64,000 nt of DNA, from positions 62,001 to 126,000 of the forward strand of contig JBOGNO010000007.1 in NCBI GenBank assembly GCA_050747245.1. The letters are read 5' to 3'. The translations under genes were made by a program, and so were the position numbers. Under the pieces are notes generated by a model. The model had not been told where the DNA came from, searched no databases, and saw nothing but the letters and a program-made list of their open reading frames with translations. This DNA comes from JBOGNO01 sp050747245 (lineage in GTDB: Bacteria; Acidobacteriota; Terriglobia; Acidiferrales; UBA7541). Of the stretch, positions 16,693-25,117 are shown piece by piece (the first letter of the stretch is position 1; each line of letters starts with the position of its first letter).

Positions 16693-18102
16693 TCATTTTC
16701 GAGTGGCGCTAGCCGATTCGGCCGTATGGAAGGGAAGTTTCTGCGCGAGCCAAGCGTCGAAACCGCCGACGACATTCCAGACTTCCTTGAATCCCGCCCG
16801 CCGGAAAACGCTGGTTGCGATGGAGCTGCGATAGCCGCTCTTGCAATGGACGGCGACAGGACGAGCGGTGTCGAGGCCGTTGGGAAGAGCGGCTGAGAGC
16901 CGGTCGAGAGGCATGAGTACAGCGCCCTCGACGTGGCCCGCCTCCCATTCTGGAAGTTTCCGAACGTCTACGACCTGGAGCGCGAAGCCTGAGTCATTCA
17001 TCGCGGCGGCGAGATCCTGCACAGAAATTTGCGGAGTTCGGGCGAGCGGCATGCCGGCGCGCTCCCAGGCCAGAACGCCTCCCTCGAGGTAGCCAAGGAT
17101 TAGTTCGATGCCGACGCGGGCGAGACGCATGCGGGATTCCTCCAAACGCGCGGGATCCTCGGCGACCAAAACGATTCGCGAATCGAGGCCGAGGAGGATT
17201 CCCGCCCAGGAGGCATACTGCCCGGAAAGGGCGATGTGGACGGCCCCTGGAACGTGGGCTGTGCCGAAATCCGCGGCTGGGCGGGTATCGAGAACCACCG
17301 CGCCGCGGTACTGGGCGTCCAGAACTCGCCCGGGTGAAAGTCCTGCGAGCGGAGGCAACTCCGCCAATGGCGCAGCGCCACCGCGATTCAATTCAGCATC
17401 GCGGAGGAAATAATCCGGGCGGAGGGGCAGGTCGGAAGTGAGCATGCGGACGAAAGCGTCGCGGCTCATACTTTGGAGGGCGTAGTTGCGCACGCGCTCC
17501 TGGCCAATCGTCGAACGGCGCTCCGGACTGATATTTCGGCCGCAGAGCGAACCGGCGCCGTGGGCGGGATAGACTTCGACGGCGTCCGGGAGGCGCAATA
17601 ATTTCTCATGCAGGCCGTCGTAAAGCATCGCGGCGAGTTGCTGGGGGGTGTGATCGGGCGAGAGGTCCGGCCGGCCGACGTCGCCGATGAAAAGGGTGTC
17701 GCCGGTGAGCACGGCAAAGGGATCGGGCGAACGGTCGAGATCGCTCACGAGGACGCACAGGCTCTCGATGGTGTGGCCGGGAGTCTCCAGAAATCGCAGG
17801 ACGGCGCGACCGAAGCGAACTTCGTCGCCCTCGCGTACGGCATGATGCGGAAATGTGGCGGCCGCTCTTCCGCTTATGTGAATTGTCGCGCCCGTGCGAG
17901 CGGCGAGCTCGAGATGTCCGGAAACGAAATCGGCGTGCAGGTGAGTCTCAATGATATGCGCGATGCGATATCCCTGCTGGCGGGCGTCTTCGAGATAGAT
18001 TTCGACGTCGCGCTGAGGATCCACGACGGCGGCGACTCCTTCCGAGCCGATCATGTAGGAGGCATGAGCCAGGCAAGAAAGGAAGAATTGTTGAAAGTAC
18101 AT
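16693..18102 (-). CDS. CstB-like persulfide dioxygenase with two rhodanese domains
   Basis: 469 residues from the ATG at 18102, preceded by GAGGT; an in-frame start at 18126 is less likely. The N-terminal metallo-beta-lactamase domain has the ETHLHADFVSGH metal motif (His54, His56, Asp58, His63) and LTGDTLFIGDVGRPD, typical of ETHE1-type persulfide dioxygenases. A middle rhodanese fold (about 265-350) lacks the catalytic Cys (VLVAEDPARL), and a C-terminal rhodanese has VHCKSGYRS (Cys420). This dioxygenase-pseudorhodanese-rhodanese order matches CstB. It should oxidise glutathione or low-molecular-weight persulfides to sulfite or thiosulfate in the cytosol. Confidence 0.85.
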   Translation of the reverse strand: MYFQQFFLSCLAHASYMIGSEGVAAVVDPQRDVEIYLEDARQQGYRIAHIIETHLHADFVSGHLELAARTGATIHISGRAAATFPHHAVREGDEVRFGRAVLRFLETPGHTIESLCVLVSDLDRSPDPFAVLTGDTLFIGDVGRPDLSPDHTPQQLAAMLYDGLHEKLLRLPDAVEVYPAHGAGSLCGRNISPERRSTIGQERVRNYALQSMSRDAFVRMLTSDLPLRPDYFLRDAELNRGGAAPLAELPPLAGLSPGRVLDAQYRGAVVLDTRPAADFGTAHVPGAVHIALSGQYASWAGILLGLDSRIVLVAEDPARLEESRMRLARVGIELILGYLEGGVLAWERAGMPLARTPQISVQDLAAAMNDSGFALQVVDVRKLPEWEAGHVEGAVLMPLDRLSAALPNGLDTARPVAVHCKSGYRSSIATSVFRRAGFKEVWNVVGGFDAWLAQKLPFHTAESASATRK

Positions 18103-18209
18103 TTCCGACCTCACGAAGAGAAGCAAGAAACAGGATATCCGCCGTTCCGAGGAATCATGGCACAGGGCACAGCAAAGTGTCCAGACAGATGAGCGTTAGG
18201 AACGCGAGG

Positions 18210-18239
18210 TTGTCAGAAACGAAGGGGATTGCGTACAAT
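18210..18239 (+). promoter_or_regulatory. Likely sigma70-type promoter of fabH
   Basis: TTGTCA (18210-18215) and TACAAT (18234-18239) each match five of six consensus bases and are 18 bases apart. The expected transcription start near 18246 is about 25 bases before the fabH ATG, giving a short leader with the GGGAG ribosome-binding site. Confidence 0.6.
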
Positions 18240-18270
18240 CGCTTGAAATTTCGGCGCCTAGGGAGAAGAC

Positions 18271-19269
18271 ATGGGAAGACGAATCGCGGCGAAGATTACC
18301 GGAGTGGCCGGTTACGTGCCGCCGCGCGTGGTGACAAACCGCGATATCGAAAAATTTGTGGACACTACGGACGAGTGGATCCGCACGCGCACGGGAATCC
18401 GCGAGAGGCACTACGTGGATCCGGGAGTGGCCGCTTCGCACCTGGGAACGGAGGCGGCGAAGCAGCTTTTGGCGGCCAAGAACATTTCCCCGGAAGAGAT
18501 TGAACTGATTATCGTGGCGACAGTGACGCCGGATATGATGTTTCCGGCGACCGCCTGCCTGATTCAGGATAGCATCGGCGCCAAGCATGCCTGGGGATTT
18601 GACCTGTCGGGAGCTTGCTCCGGATTCGTGTATGCACTGACAACGGGAGCGCAGTTCGTGGGAGCCGGAACCCACAAGAAGGTGCTGGTGATCGGCTCCG
18701 ATGTAATGACCTCGATTGTTGATTTCGAGGACCGCGCCACTTGCGTGCTCTTCGGGGACGGAGCAGGAGCGGTGCTCCTTGAGCCCGCGGAATCGGATTC
18801 GGAAGGCATTCTCGACTTTGTGAATGAAGTGGACGGCTCGGGAGCTTGCTATTTAAATATGCCGGGAGGAGGGTCACTGCATCCCTCAACTGCCGAGACG
18901 GTGGCAAAGCGGATGCACTTCGTGCGTCAGGAGGGGCAGCAGGTATTCAAGTACGCGGTGCGAAAGATGTGCGAGGCTTCCAGCATGCTTCTCGAGCGGA
19001 ATGGTTTCACTAGCCGGGACCTGGCGCTGGTGGTGCCACACCAGGCAAACCTTCGGATCATCCGCGCCATGCAGGAAAGGCTCGGGGTGGACGATTCAAA
19101 AGTGATGATGAATATCGAGCGCTACGGGAATACGACGGCGGCGACGATTCCGCTGGGCCTGCGGGACGCGCTCGCCGAGAAGCGCTTGCGCAAGGGCGAC
19201 CTGGTAATCATCGTTGCCGTGGGAGCTGGGTATACTACCGGCAGCGTGCTCATGCGCTGGGCATATTAG
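18271..19269 (+). CDS. fabH: 3-oxoacyl-ACP synthase III
   Basis: 332 residues from an ATG preceded by GGGAG. The catalytic triad of FabH is complete: Cys116 in SGACSGFVYA, His257 in VVPHQANLR and Asn287 in RYGNTTAA. It condenses acetyl-CoA (or a branched acyl-CoA) with malonyl-ACP to start type II fatty acid synthesis in the cytosol. Length and motifs are as expected. No other fab genes are near, so it is an isolated locus with its own promoter. Confidence 0.95.
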   Translation: MGRRIAAKITGVAGYVPPRVVTNRDIEKFVDTTDEWIRTRTGIRERHYVDPGVAASHLGTEAAKQLLAAKNISPEEIELIIVATVTPDMMFPATACLIQDSIGAKHAWGFDLSGACSGFVYALTTGAQFVGAGTHKKVLVIGSDVMTSIVDFEDRATCVLFGDGAGAVLLEPAESDSEGILDFVNEVDGSGACYLNMPGGGSLHPSTAETVAKRMHFVRQEGQQVFKYAVRKMCEASSMLLERNGFTSRDLALVVPHQANLRIIRAMQERLGVDDSKVMMNIERYGNTTAATIPLGLRDALAEKRLRKGDLVIIVAVGAGYTTGSVLMRWAY

Positions 19270-19305
19270 AAGTTCAAGCCAATTCTGGGGAGAGGTTGTC
19301 CTGCG

Positions 19306-19710
19306 CTAGTAGGAGCGGGCGGAGGCAGCGCAGACTTGCATTTGCTCTAACCGCTGGTCGAGACCTACGGCGACGCAGCGGACACACGCCAGCATTTCTC
19401 GATTGGCCCACTTAGCGGCTTCCGGGACGAATAGGCTTGCCACATGCCCCAGGTGCTTTGCCAAGCTGTAATAGAGCTGCAGGAGCCACAACTGGCGCTC
19501 GGGTTTTTCCATACTATGGCAGACGTGGTACAGGGCTGCCAGATCGTGGAAATCCCCCGCTTTCAATGAGTTGTCGGAGTATCCCCAAGCTTCTTGCATG
19601 CGCCCGGATAATTGCTGGGAGGCATTGGCCAGCAGCCCAGCTCTCCAACTGAAGAAGCTGAACTGTGCCAGCGCCACAACCGAGAAGACGAGTATGAGAC
19701 AAGCCATCAT
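19306..19710 (-). CDS. Hypothetical protein with N-terminal membrane anchor
   Basis: 134 residues from the double ATG at 19710/19707. A hydrophobic segment (about residues 2-22) is followed by a mostly helical soluble part containing several cysteines and histidines. I do not recognise a family. An in-frame start at 19785 is possible but adds a basic, non-hydrophobic leader. The gene is convergent with fabH. Real but uncharacterised; moderate confidence. Confidence 0.5.
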   Translation of the reverse strand: MMACLILVFSVVALAQFSFFSWRAGLLANASQQLSGRMQEAWGYSDNSLKAGDFHDLAALYHVCHSMEKPERQLWLLQLYYSLAKHLGHVASLFVPEAAKWANREMLACVRCVAVGLDQRLEQMQVCAASARSY

Positions 19711-19920
19711 AGAGTTTCTTCTTTGTCCGACTCGGTATTCTCGCCTGAAGGACGACGCGGGGCTATAGGTCAAGGGTACCAACAAGTGGGGAACTTCTGT
19801 TTAAGCCCTCCGGCGAGCAGGGTGCAGAAATGGAAATGGAAGGCAAAGGTGCATTCAGATATCGTTCTGCTTCGGAAGAGGGGATCCGCGTGATAGCCCC
19901 TGTGAGCGTGGAGGGATGCC

Positions 19921-20475
19921 ATGACGCTTAGCTTGCGGCAGGTGTGGCTCTGGATGGCGCTATTGTGCCTCGGGGGCGTGTGTTCAGCCTTGGTGGCCAC
20001 TCCGATTCCCCAGCACGCCCCAGAGGCGCAGATACGGGCAGTCCTGGAGGCCCAAGCAGTGGCTTGGAACCGCGGCGACGTGAAAGGGTTCATGGAGGGT
20101 TATTGGAGGTCAGACGAGACGCTCTTTGTTGGGGCCAGCGGCATCGCGCGGGGATGGCAGGCCTTGCTTGAACGTTATGAACGGGCCTATCCCGACCGGG
20201 CAGCGATGGGTACACTAACATTTTCGGGAATCGAAATTCACATGCTATCCGTCGATTCCGCTTACATTGCCGGGCAATGGCATCTCGAACGCGAAAAAGA
20301 CCGGCCGGCAGGAGTCTTCACGCTGGTGGTGCGACATTTCACAGAAGGATGGCGCATCGTTCTGGACCACACGAGCGCTTATGCGCCGACGAATGTGAAA
20401 TCGAATCAGGCACGCGGAGACGATGGCGCGGGACCGCGAACTCCAGCTTTCTCACCGGACGTATTTCATAGATAA
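19921..20475 (+). CDS. Secreted DUF4440/SnoaL-like (NTF2-fold) protein
   Basis: 184 residues. A signal-peptide-like segment (about residues 8-26) precedes an NTF2-like domain: the opening helix IRAVLEAQAVAWNRGD, a FMEGYW strand and the closing VVRHFTEGWRIVLDHTS are typical of DUF4440 proteins. These small cone-shaped folds bind or convert varied small molecules; no catalytic assignment is possible. The last 30 residues (after SAYAPTN) are not part of the fold. It lies ahead of the UXS-like gene on the same strand, about 90 bases away. Confidence 0.7.
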   Translation: MTLSLRQVWLWMALLCLGGVCSALVATPIPQHAPEAQIRAVLEAQAVAWNRGDVKGFMEGYWRSDETLFVGASGIARGWQALLERYERAYPDRAAMGTLTFSGIEIHMLSVDSAYIAGQWHLEREKDRPAGVFTLVVRHFTEGWRIVLDHTSAYAPTNVKSNQARGDDGAGPRTPAFSPDVFHR

Positions 20476-20568
20476 TGCACGCGCGGTTCCGTTTGGCGTC
20501 TTGCGAATTGGGTGAATACCGCTCTCGAGCGTGAGAGCGGAGATTCCGTTTTCCTGAGGAACGAAAGA

Positions 20569-21519
20569 GTGAGAGCAGTCATAACCGGCGGTGCAGGATT
20601 TCTCGGATCCCACGTGTGCGAGATTCTGCTGGAGCGCGGATGGGAAGTATTGTGCCTGGACAATTTGATCACCGGGACAGAGGAGAACATCTCCCATCTC
20701 CAAGAAAATCCGAAGTTTCGAGTCGTGCGGCAGGACGTGACCCGGTACATCGATGTACCGGGCCCCGTAGATGCCGTGCTTCATTTCGCTTCGCCCGCCA
20801 GCCCAGTGGACTACTTGAAACTGCCGATTCCGACGCTGAAAGTGGGCGCTCTTGGAACGCACAACACGCTGGGACTGGCGCTGGCAAAGAACGCGAAATA
20901 TCTGCTCGCCTCGACATCGGAATGTTATGGCGATCCGGAAGTATCGCCTCAACCGGAAACATACTGGGGCCATGTGAATCCGATCGGGCCGCGGGGAGTG
21001 TACGACGAAGCGAAACGCTTCGCAGAAGCAATGACTATGGCGTATCACCGAGCGCACGGCGTGAACACGCGCATTGTCCGGATCTTCAATACGTATGGGC
21101 CGCGAATGCGATTGAACGACGGACGCGCTCTGCCGAATTTCTTTTACCAGGCGCTCACGGGGCAGCCGCTGACGGTATACGGCGACGGAAGCCAGACGCG
21201 GAGCTTTTGTTACGTCTCGGATTTGATCGAAGGGATCCACCGGCTACTGGAATCGAATGAGCACGAGCCCGTGAACATCGGCAATCCGGAAGAAATCACC
21301 ATACTGGAGTTTGCGGAACGCGTGCGCAATATTGCGGGCGTAAAGGCGGACATCCAATTCCGGCCGCTGCCGCAAGACGACCCGCGGCGGCGATGTCCGG
21401 ATATATCAAAAGCCCGGCGCGTGCTGGGCTGGGAGCCGAAAATCAAGCTGGCGGATGGACTCGCCCGGACGATGGAATATTTTCGCCAAAAGGTGGCGCA
21501 ATCCACGAAATCTTCCTAG
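20569..21519 (+). CDS. UDP-glucuronate decarboxylase (UDP-xylose synthase)-like SDR
   Basis: 316 residues from the GTG at 20569, preceded by GAGG; an in-frame GTG at 20512 would add 19 residues with no fold. Extended short-chain dehydrogenase: GGAGFLGSH (residues 7-15) binds NAD, and the catalytic set is Ser117-Glu118 with Tyr145 and Lys149 (YDEAK). HFASPASPVDYLKLPI is characteristic of UXS enzymes, which convert UDP-glucuronate to UDP-xylose. The gene ends nine bases from the convergent ugd, which makes UDP-glucuronate, so the two form a UDP-xylose supply. A 4-epimerase is a less likely alternative. Confidence 0.85.
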   Translation: MRAVITGGAGFLGSHVCEILLERGWEVLCLDNLITGTEENISHLQENPKFRVVRQDVTRYIDVPGPVDAVLHFASPASPVDYLKLPIPTLKVGALGTHNTLGLALAKNAKYLLASTSECYGDPEVSPQPETYWGHVNPIGPRGVYDEAKRFAEAMTMAYHRAHGVNTRIVRIFNTYGPRMRLNDGRALPNFFYQALTGQPLTVYGDGSQTRSFCYVSDLIEGIHRLLESNEHEPVNIGNPEEITILEFAERVRNIAGVKADIQFRPLPQDDPRRRCPDISKARRVLGWEPKIKLADGLARTMEYFRQKVAQSTKSS

Positions 21520-21528
21520 CAGGGCAGG

Positions 21529-22914
21529 TCAGAGAGTAGAAGCGGAGATGCCTTCGGAAGCAATTTCCGGGCGGCCGATGGAATGATACTCAAATCCAAG
21601 AGACTTCATCGCCGCAGGAGAGAGCAGGTTTCGGCCGTCCAGGATAAGCGCCCGCGCCATCTGGTTGTGAATACTCTTCCAATCGAGGCGAAGAAACTCC
21701 TCCCATTCGGTGGCGATGAGCAAGGCATCGGCGTCGCGGGCAGCTTCGTAGGCATCGGCGCAGTAGCGCACATCGGGCGCGACCGCGCTGGCGCGTTCCA
21801 TAGCCTGGGGATCGTAAGCTCGGACGCGCGCGCCTTCGGCAAGCAGTCGTGAAATAAGCTCCAGTGCGGGCGCGAAGCGGATGTCATCCGTGCCCGGCTT
21901 GAACGCAAGACCTAGAACGCCAATCTGCTTATCCCGCAAGACCCACAGGGCCGAACGTATCTTTTCGAGAAAACGTTCGATGCGCTCGCGATTGACGCGT
22001 TCGGCTTCGCGAAGGAGAGCAAAATCAACGCCATTGCGTTCGGCGAGGCGCATGAATGCCTGAAGGTCCTTGGGCAAACAGAAGCCGCCGAAGCCGATGC
22101 CGGGTTTCAGAAATGCAGGCCCGATGCGCGGATCGAGGCCCACGGCGTGCAGGACTTCTTCCGCATCGGCACCGAGGCGGTCGGCAAGATCGGCGACAAG
22201 ATTCGCGTACGAAATCTTAAGAGCCAGAAAGGAATTGGAAGCGTGCTTGATGAGTTCGGCGCTCGAAATCGTGGTCACCACCCACTGCGGCGTTGCAGCG
22301 ACGGGGCAGCCGCCGGTATGCACCGGACAACGGAAGCGCCCTTCAAGAATGGGGAGGTAAATTTCGTGCAACTTCTTTTCGGAGGCGTCGTTTTCGACGC
22401 CGACGACAATACGGTCGGGATGGAGAAAATCGGCAACGGCGGTGCCTTCGCGAAGGAATTCGGGATTGGATGCGACACGAAAATCAACGCCGGTCTTGCG
22501 GCCGTACACTGCGAGGGCCTTCTTCAGCTGCTGTCCGGTCTGCGCCGGGACGGTGCTTTTTTCAACGACCAATTTGGGCGAGCGAGATTCGGTGGCGATG
22601 AGGCGGGCAACATTTTCAATCGCGCTCAAATCGGCGTCTCCGGAAGGCAAAGGAGGGGTCCCCACGCAGATGAAAATCGTCTCGCCGACCGCGACGGCGT
22701 CTGCGGGACGATCGCAGAAACGCAGCGAGTGAGCGGCGCGAGCTTGGGCGATGACCTGCTCGAGGCCAGGTTCGTAAATCGGGAGTTTTCCGGCCTCCAG
22801 CGTGCGAATCTTTGAGACATCGTTATCCGTGCACGTAACTTCGTGGCCGATCGCCGCGAGACAGCTTCCGGTAACGAGACCTACATAGCCCGCACCGATG
22901 ACCGAAATCTTCAA
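21529..22914 (-). CDS. ugd: UDP-glucose 6-dehydrogenase
   Basis: 461 residues from a TTG preceded by GGGGA. It has an N-terminal Rossmann motif (GAGYVGLVTG, residues 7-16), the central ELIKHASNSFLA helix with Lys223, and the catalytic Cys279 in GFGGFCLPKD. It oxidises UDP-glucose to UDP-glucuronate with two NAD in the cytosol. Its product feeds the UXS-like enzyme encoded convergently next door and probably the polysaccharide locus to the right. Confidence 0.94.
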   Translation of the reverse strand: MKISVIGAGYVGLVTGSCLAAIGHEVTCTDNDVSKIRTLEAGKLPIYEPGLEQVIAQARAAHSLRFCDRPADAVAVGETIFICVGTPPLPSGDADLSAIENVARLIATESRSPKLVVEKSTVPAQTGQQLKKALAVYGRKTGVDFRVASNPEFLREGTAVADFLHPDRIVVGVENDASEKKLHEIYLPILEGRFRCPVHTGGCPVAATPQWVVTTISSAELIKHASNSFLALKISYANLVADLADRLGADAEEVLHAVGLDPRIGPAFLKPGIGFGGFCLPKDLQAFMRLAERNGVDFALLREAERVNRERIERFLEKIRSALWVLRDKQIGVLGLAFKPGTDDIRFAPALELISRLLAEGARVRAYDPQAMERASAVAPDVRYCADAYEAARDADALLIATEWEEFLRLDWKSIHNQMARALILDGRNLLSPAAMKSLGFEYHSIGRPEIASEGISASTL

Positions 22915-23103
22915 ACAATCATCCCCTTCCAGCTATTTTCCCTGAACTTTGTGAATTGTCATACATCCCAGCGAGGATGGCCAGAACGAAAACGCGTATT
23001 TGTGTCATTCCTCCGGTAGTGCTACTGCAAGCCTGGTGTACAATCCGGCTGGCATTCCCCTTTTATCTCGGCGCGATCCCCAGGGAGAGGATCGGATCCG
23101 GCA

Positions 23104-23964
23104 ATGGACCTCGTCTGGACGGCACTCGGAATATGCGCGGTGGTGGGGTTTGTTTTCCTCGTCTTCGTGCGCTACTGGCAACGACGCATGCTGAGGTATT
23201 CCTTGGCAATTCGGCAGCTCGAGGATCGCGTAGAAGCGCTGGAGCGCATGGACGATCCCGATTTTCGGCGGCGCCTGGATGATTCCTCGCCCGCGCCGCT
23301 CGAGCGCGTGTTCACGTTCAGCTTCCGTATCAGCGATCGTTTTTGGCGCGAGGTTCTTCACGCTTCGCCAGAGCGCATGGCGTACGTGAAGGATCACGGC
23401 AAATTTCTCGGATCGGTCAAACTGGAGCGCTGGCGGAGTCACACCAGCGTAACCGTGTACGAAGTTCTCCCCGACAGCCGGTCCGCCGGATGGCAAAGCC
23501 GAACCATTGATCTTTACTCGCGGAGCGCCGACCAGCAGGGAGAAGCGTTGCAGGCAAGTTTGTGGGAACTTCCGCTTTCGGCACCGGGGCAGGAATCCGC
23601 TGCCGATGAAATCGAAAGTCTGGAGCTGAGACTTGAGGAAGATGCGTTCGTGCTTGCGGCGCGCAGGGGATTTGTGCATACGCAATCTGGCGACCGCTCG
23701 ATGGTTGTTGCGGATGAATCGGTGTTGCTCTATGTGCCACTCGATTCCGCAAAGCTCGCGAATTTCCGAAAAACGGAGGAGCCTGCGGAGCTTGATGAAC
23801 CTAACTCCATGGCTCTCACAGGGCCTCCCAGGGATTCCTGGGTAGCCGTGTACGAGCATCAGGATGAAAGCATGGGGCTCGATTGGCAACTTTGCCTGCG
23901 CGACTTGGTGAAAAAGGCGGATTGGGAACGCTGGCGCGCGTGGAATGCCCCCGCTGTGCTATAG
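23104..23964 (+). CDS. Hypothetical membrane-anchored protein
   Basis: 286 residues. One N-terminal membrane helix (about residues 5-23) is followed by a short coiled-coil-like segment (SLAIRQLEDRVEALERM) and a soluble domain of about 220 residues rich in acidic and aromatic residues. I recognise no family. It is divergent from ugd and convergent with the DUF218 gene. A TACAAT box at 23039-23044 might serve as its -10 element, but no good -35 partner is visible. Confidence 0.6.
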   Translation: MDLVWTALGICAVVGFVFLVFVRYWQRRMLRYSLAIRQLEDRVEALERMDDPDFRRRLDDSSPAPLERVFTFSFRISDRFWREVLHASPERMAYVKDHGKFLGSVKLERWRSHTSVTVYEVLPDSRSAGWQSRTIDLYSRSADQQGEALQASLWELPLSAPGQESAADEIESLELRLEEDAFVLAARRGFVHTQSGDRSMVVADESVLLYVPLDSAKLANFRKTEEPAELDEPNSMALTGPPRDSWVAVYEHQDESMGLDWQLCLRDLVKKADWERWRAWNAPAVL

Positions 23965-24003
23965 GAAACTTGGCCGGCTTGAGTGGAGGAACGCGCGGAA
24001 TCG

Positions 24004-24669
24004 TCAGCGGTGTTTCGGCCGAATAGGCAGGCCAGCCCAAGCGTTGCACAATCCCAAAATTTCGCGGCTGACCGCCAGCGCATCACGCGTGTTTCGCCAC
24101 CAGTGCGAAGCGTCGTAGGGATCCTGCGGAGCGGCCCGCACGATAGCGTACAAGCCAGCGGGCGCCAATTTCCTCCAGAGCACGCGAACGCGGCGCGTGT
24201 GGGGCGGGGACGTGACAAGAATAATTTCGCGAATTCCGTTGCGAGTCATTTCCGTAGAGATTTCGTCCACTTCTTCCTCCGTATCCACGATGGCTCCGGG
24301 GAGGACGCGCACTCTATCGGCTGGAACGCCGCTCTTGATGAGCACCTGGCGATTGTATTCATCCTCAGGTGTGAATGAGACGCCCAGGGGCGCGAGATCT
24401 TCCTCCGGCCCGGAGGGATGGGTCAGCCAAATCTCCGGGGCGTAGTTTTGCTCGTACAGTTTCTCCGCAGCGAGGGCTCGGTAAGGCAGGCCACCAGTTA
24501 AGACCACAATGGCGCCGGCGCGTTCGAGCGGATCCTCGACTACGAGCCAGGAACCCAAGGCGCGAAACGCGACGGCCCCCAGGACGAGAATCAGGATGAG
24601 AAGAACAAGCCCGGTGTATCGCCGCGAGCGGCGGTGCGGCGAGGCGTGACTTTCAAAAGCTCTGGTCAT
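24004..24669 (-). CDS. DUF218 (SanA/ElyC/YdcF-like) membrane protein
   Basis: 221 residues from the ATG at 24669. A basic N-terminus and one membrane helix (about residues 18-40) precede a DUF218 domain: IVVLTGGLPYRALAAEKLY, then ILVTSPPHTRRV and a C-terminal WRNTRDALAVSREILG. Members of this family are linked to envelope polymer metabolism (ElyC, SanA), though their chemistry is unsettled. It is the last gene of the minus-strand block that starts with a flavoprotein and a carbamoyltransferase, which fits a cell-envelope role. Confidence 0.8.
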   Translation of the reverse strand: MTRAFESHASPHRRSRRYTGLVLLILILVLGAVAFRALGSWLVVEDPLERAGAIVVLTGGLPYRALAAEKLYEQNYAPEIWLTHPSGPEEDLAPLGVSFTPEDEYNRQVLIKSGVPADRVRVLPGAIVDTEEEVDEISTEMTRNGIREIILVTSPPHTRRVRVLWRKLAPAGLYAIVRAAPQDPYDASHWWRNTRDALAVSREILGLCNAWAGLPIRPKHR

Positions 24670-24686
24670 CAAGCGGTTCGCGGCGA

Positions 24687-24911
24687 TTATTCCTCTGCGG
24701 TGACTTTATTCGATTCGACCGAAATCCTTCGGCTGAAAATGAAATTGATGTGCCGGTTCTGACATTCATTACACCGATAGGGTCGAAGCAGAAGAAACGG
24801 CAAGACGAAAGTTTCCAGCAAGCCCTTGCGGTGCGAGCGGCGAACGTCCAGACTCTGGCAACTCGGACAAATGCGAGCCAACCGCACGCGCGAATGTCTT
24901 GCCGGAGTCAT
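24687..24911 (-). CDS. Small zinc-ribbon protein
   Basis: 74 residues. Two CxxC pairs (Cys15/Cys18 and Cys47/Cys50) flank a basic and hydrophobic middle (RRSHRKG, LLRPYRC), as in small zinc-ribbon proteins that recur in acidobacterial genomes. No enzymatic function can be assigned. It sits 17 bases upstream of the DUF218 gene on the same strand. The start is uncertain; in-frame codons nearer the first CxxC are possible. Confidence 0.6.
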   Translation of the reverse strand: MTPARHSRVRLARICPSCQSLDVRRSHRKGLLETFVLPFLLLRPYRCNECQNRHINFIFSRRISVESNKVTAEE

Positions 24912-25117
24912 GGGAGCGCATCCTATCCCGGCGTGGAGAATCCGTCAATTTTGGGGCCGATTTGCCGCCGTCGAACCGGAAGTTCGGCTGTCGAGTCGAA
25001 CGATACAATGGCTTCGCTGAGCGAGAGAACATTCTTCCGTTTGCCGCGCGTTCCAAAAGATGTGACCAAGTGTTAGAGGTTGGAGATGAATTGGGGCGAA
25101 GAAAGACCTGCTTCACG

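Noticed and set aside
24912..25117. Possible RNA gene or small ORF between zinc-ribbon and carbamoyltransferase genes
   Set aside because: No stable cloverleaf, hairpin-plus-T-run or protein-like frame could be found in these 206 bases.
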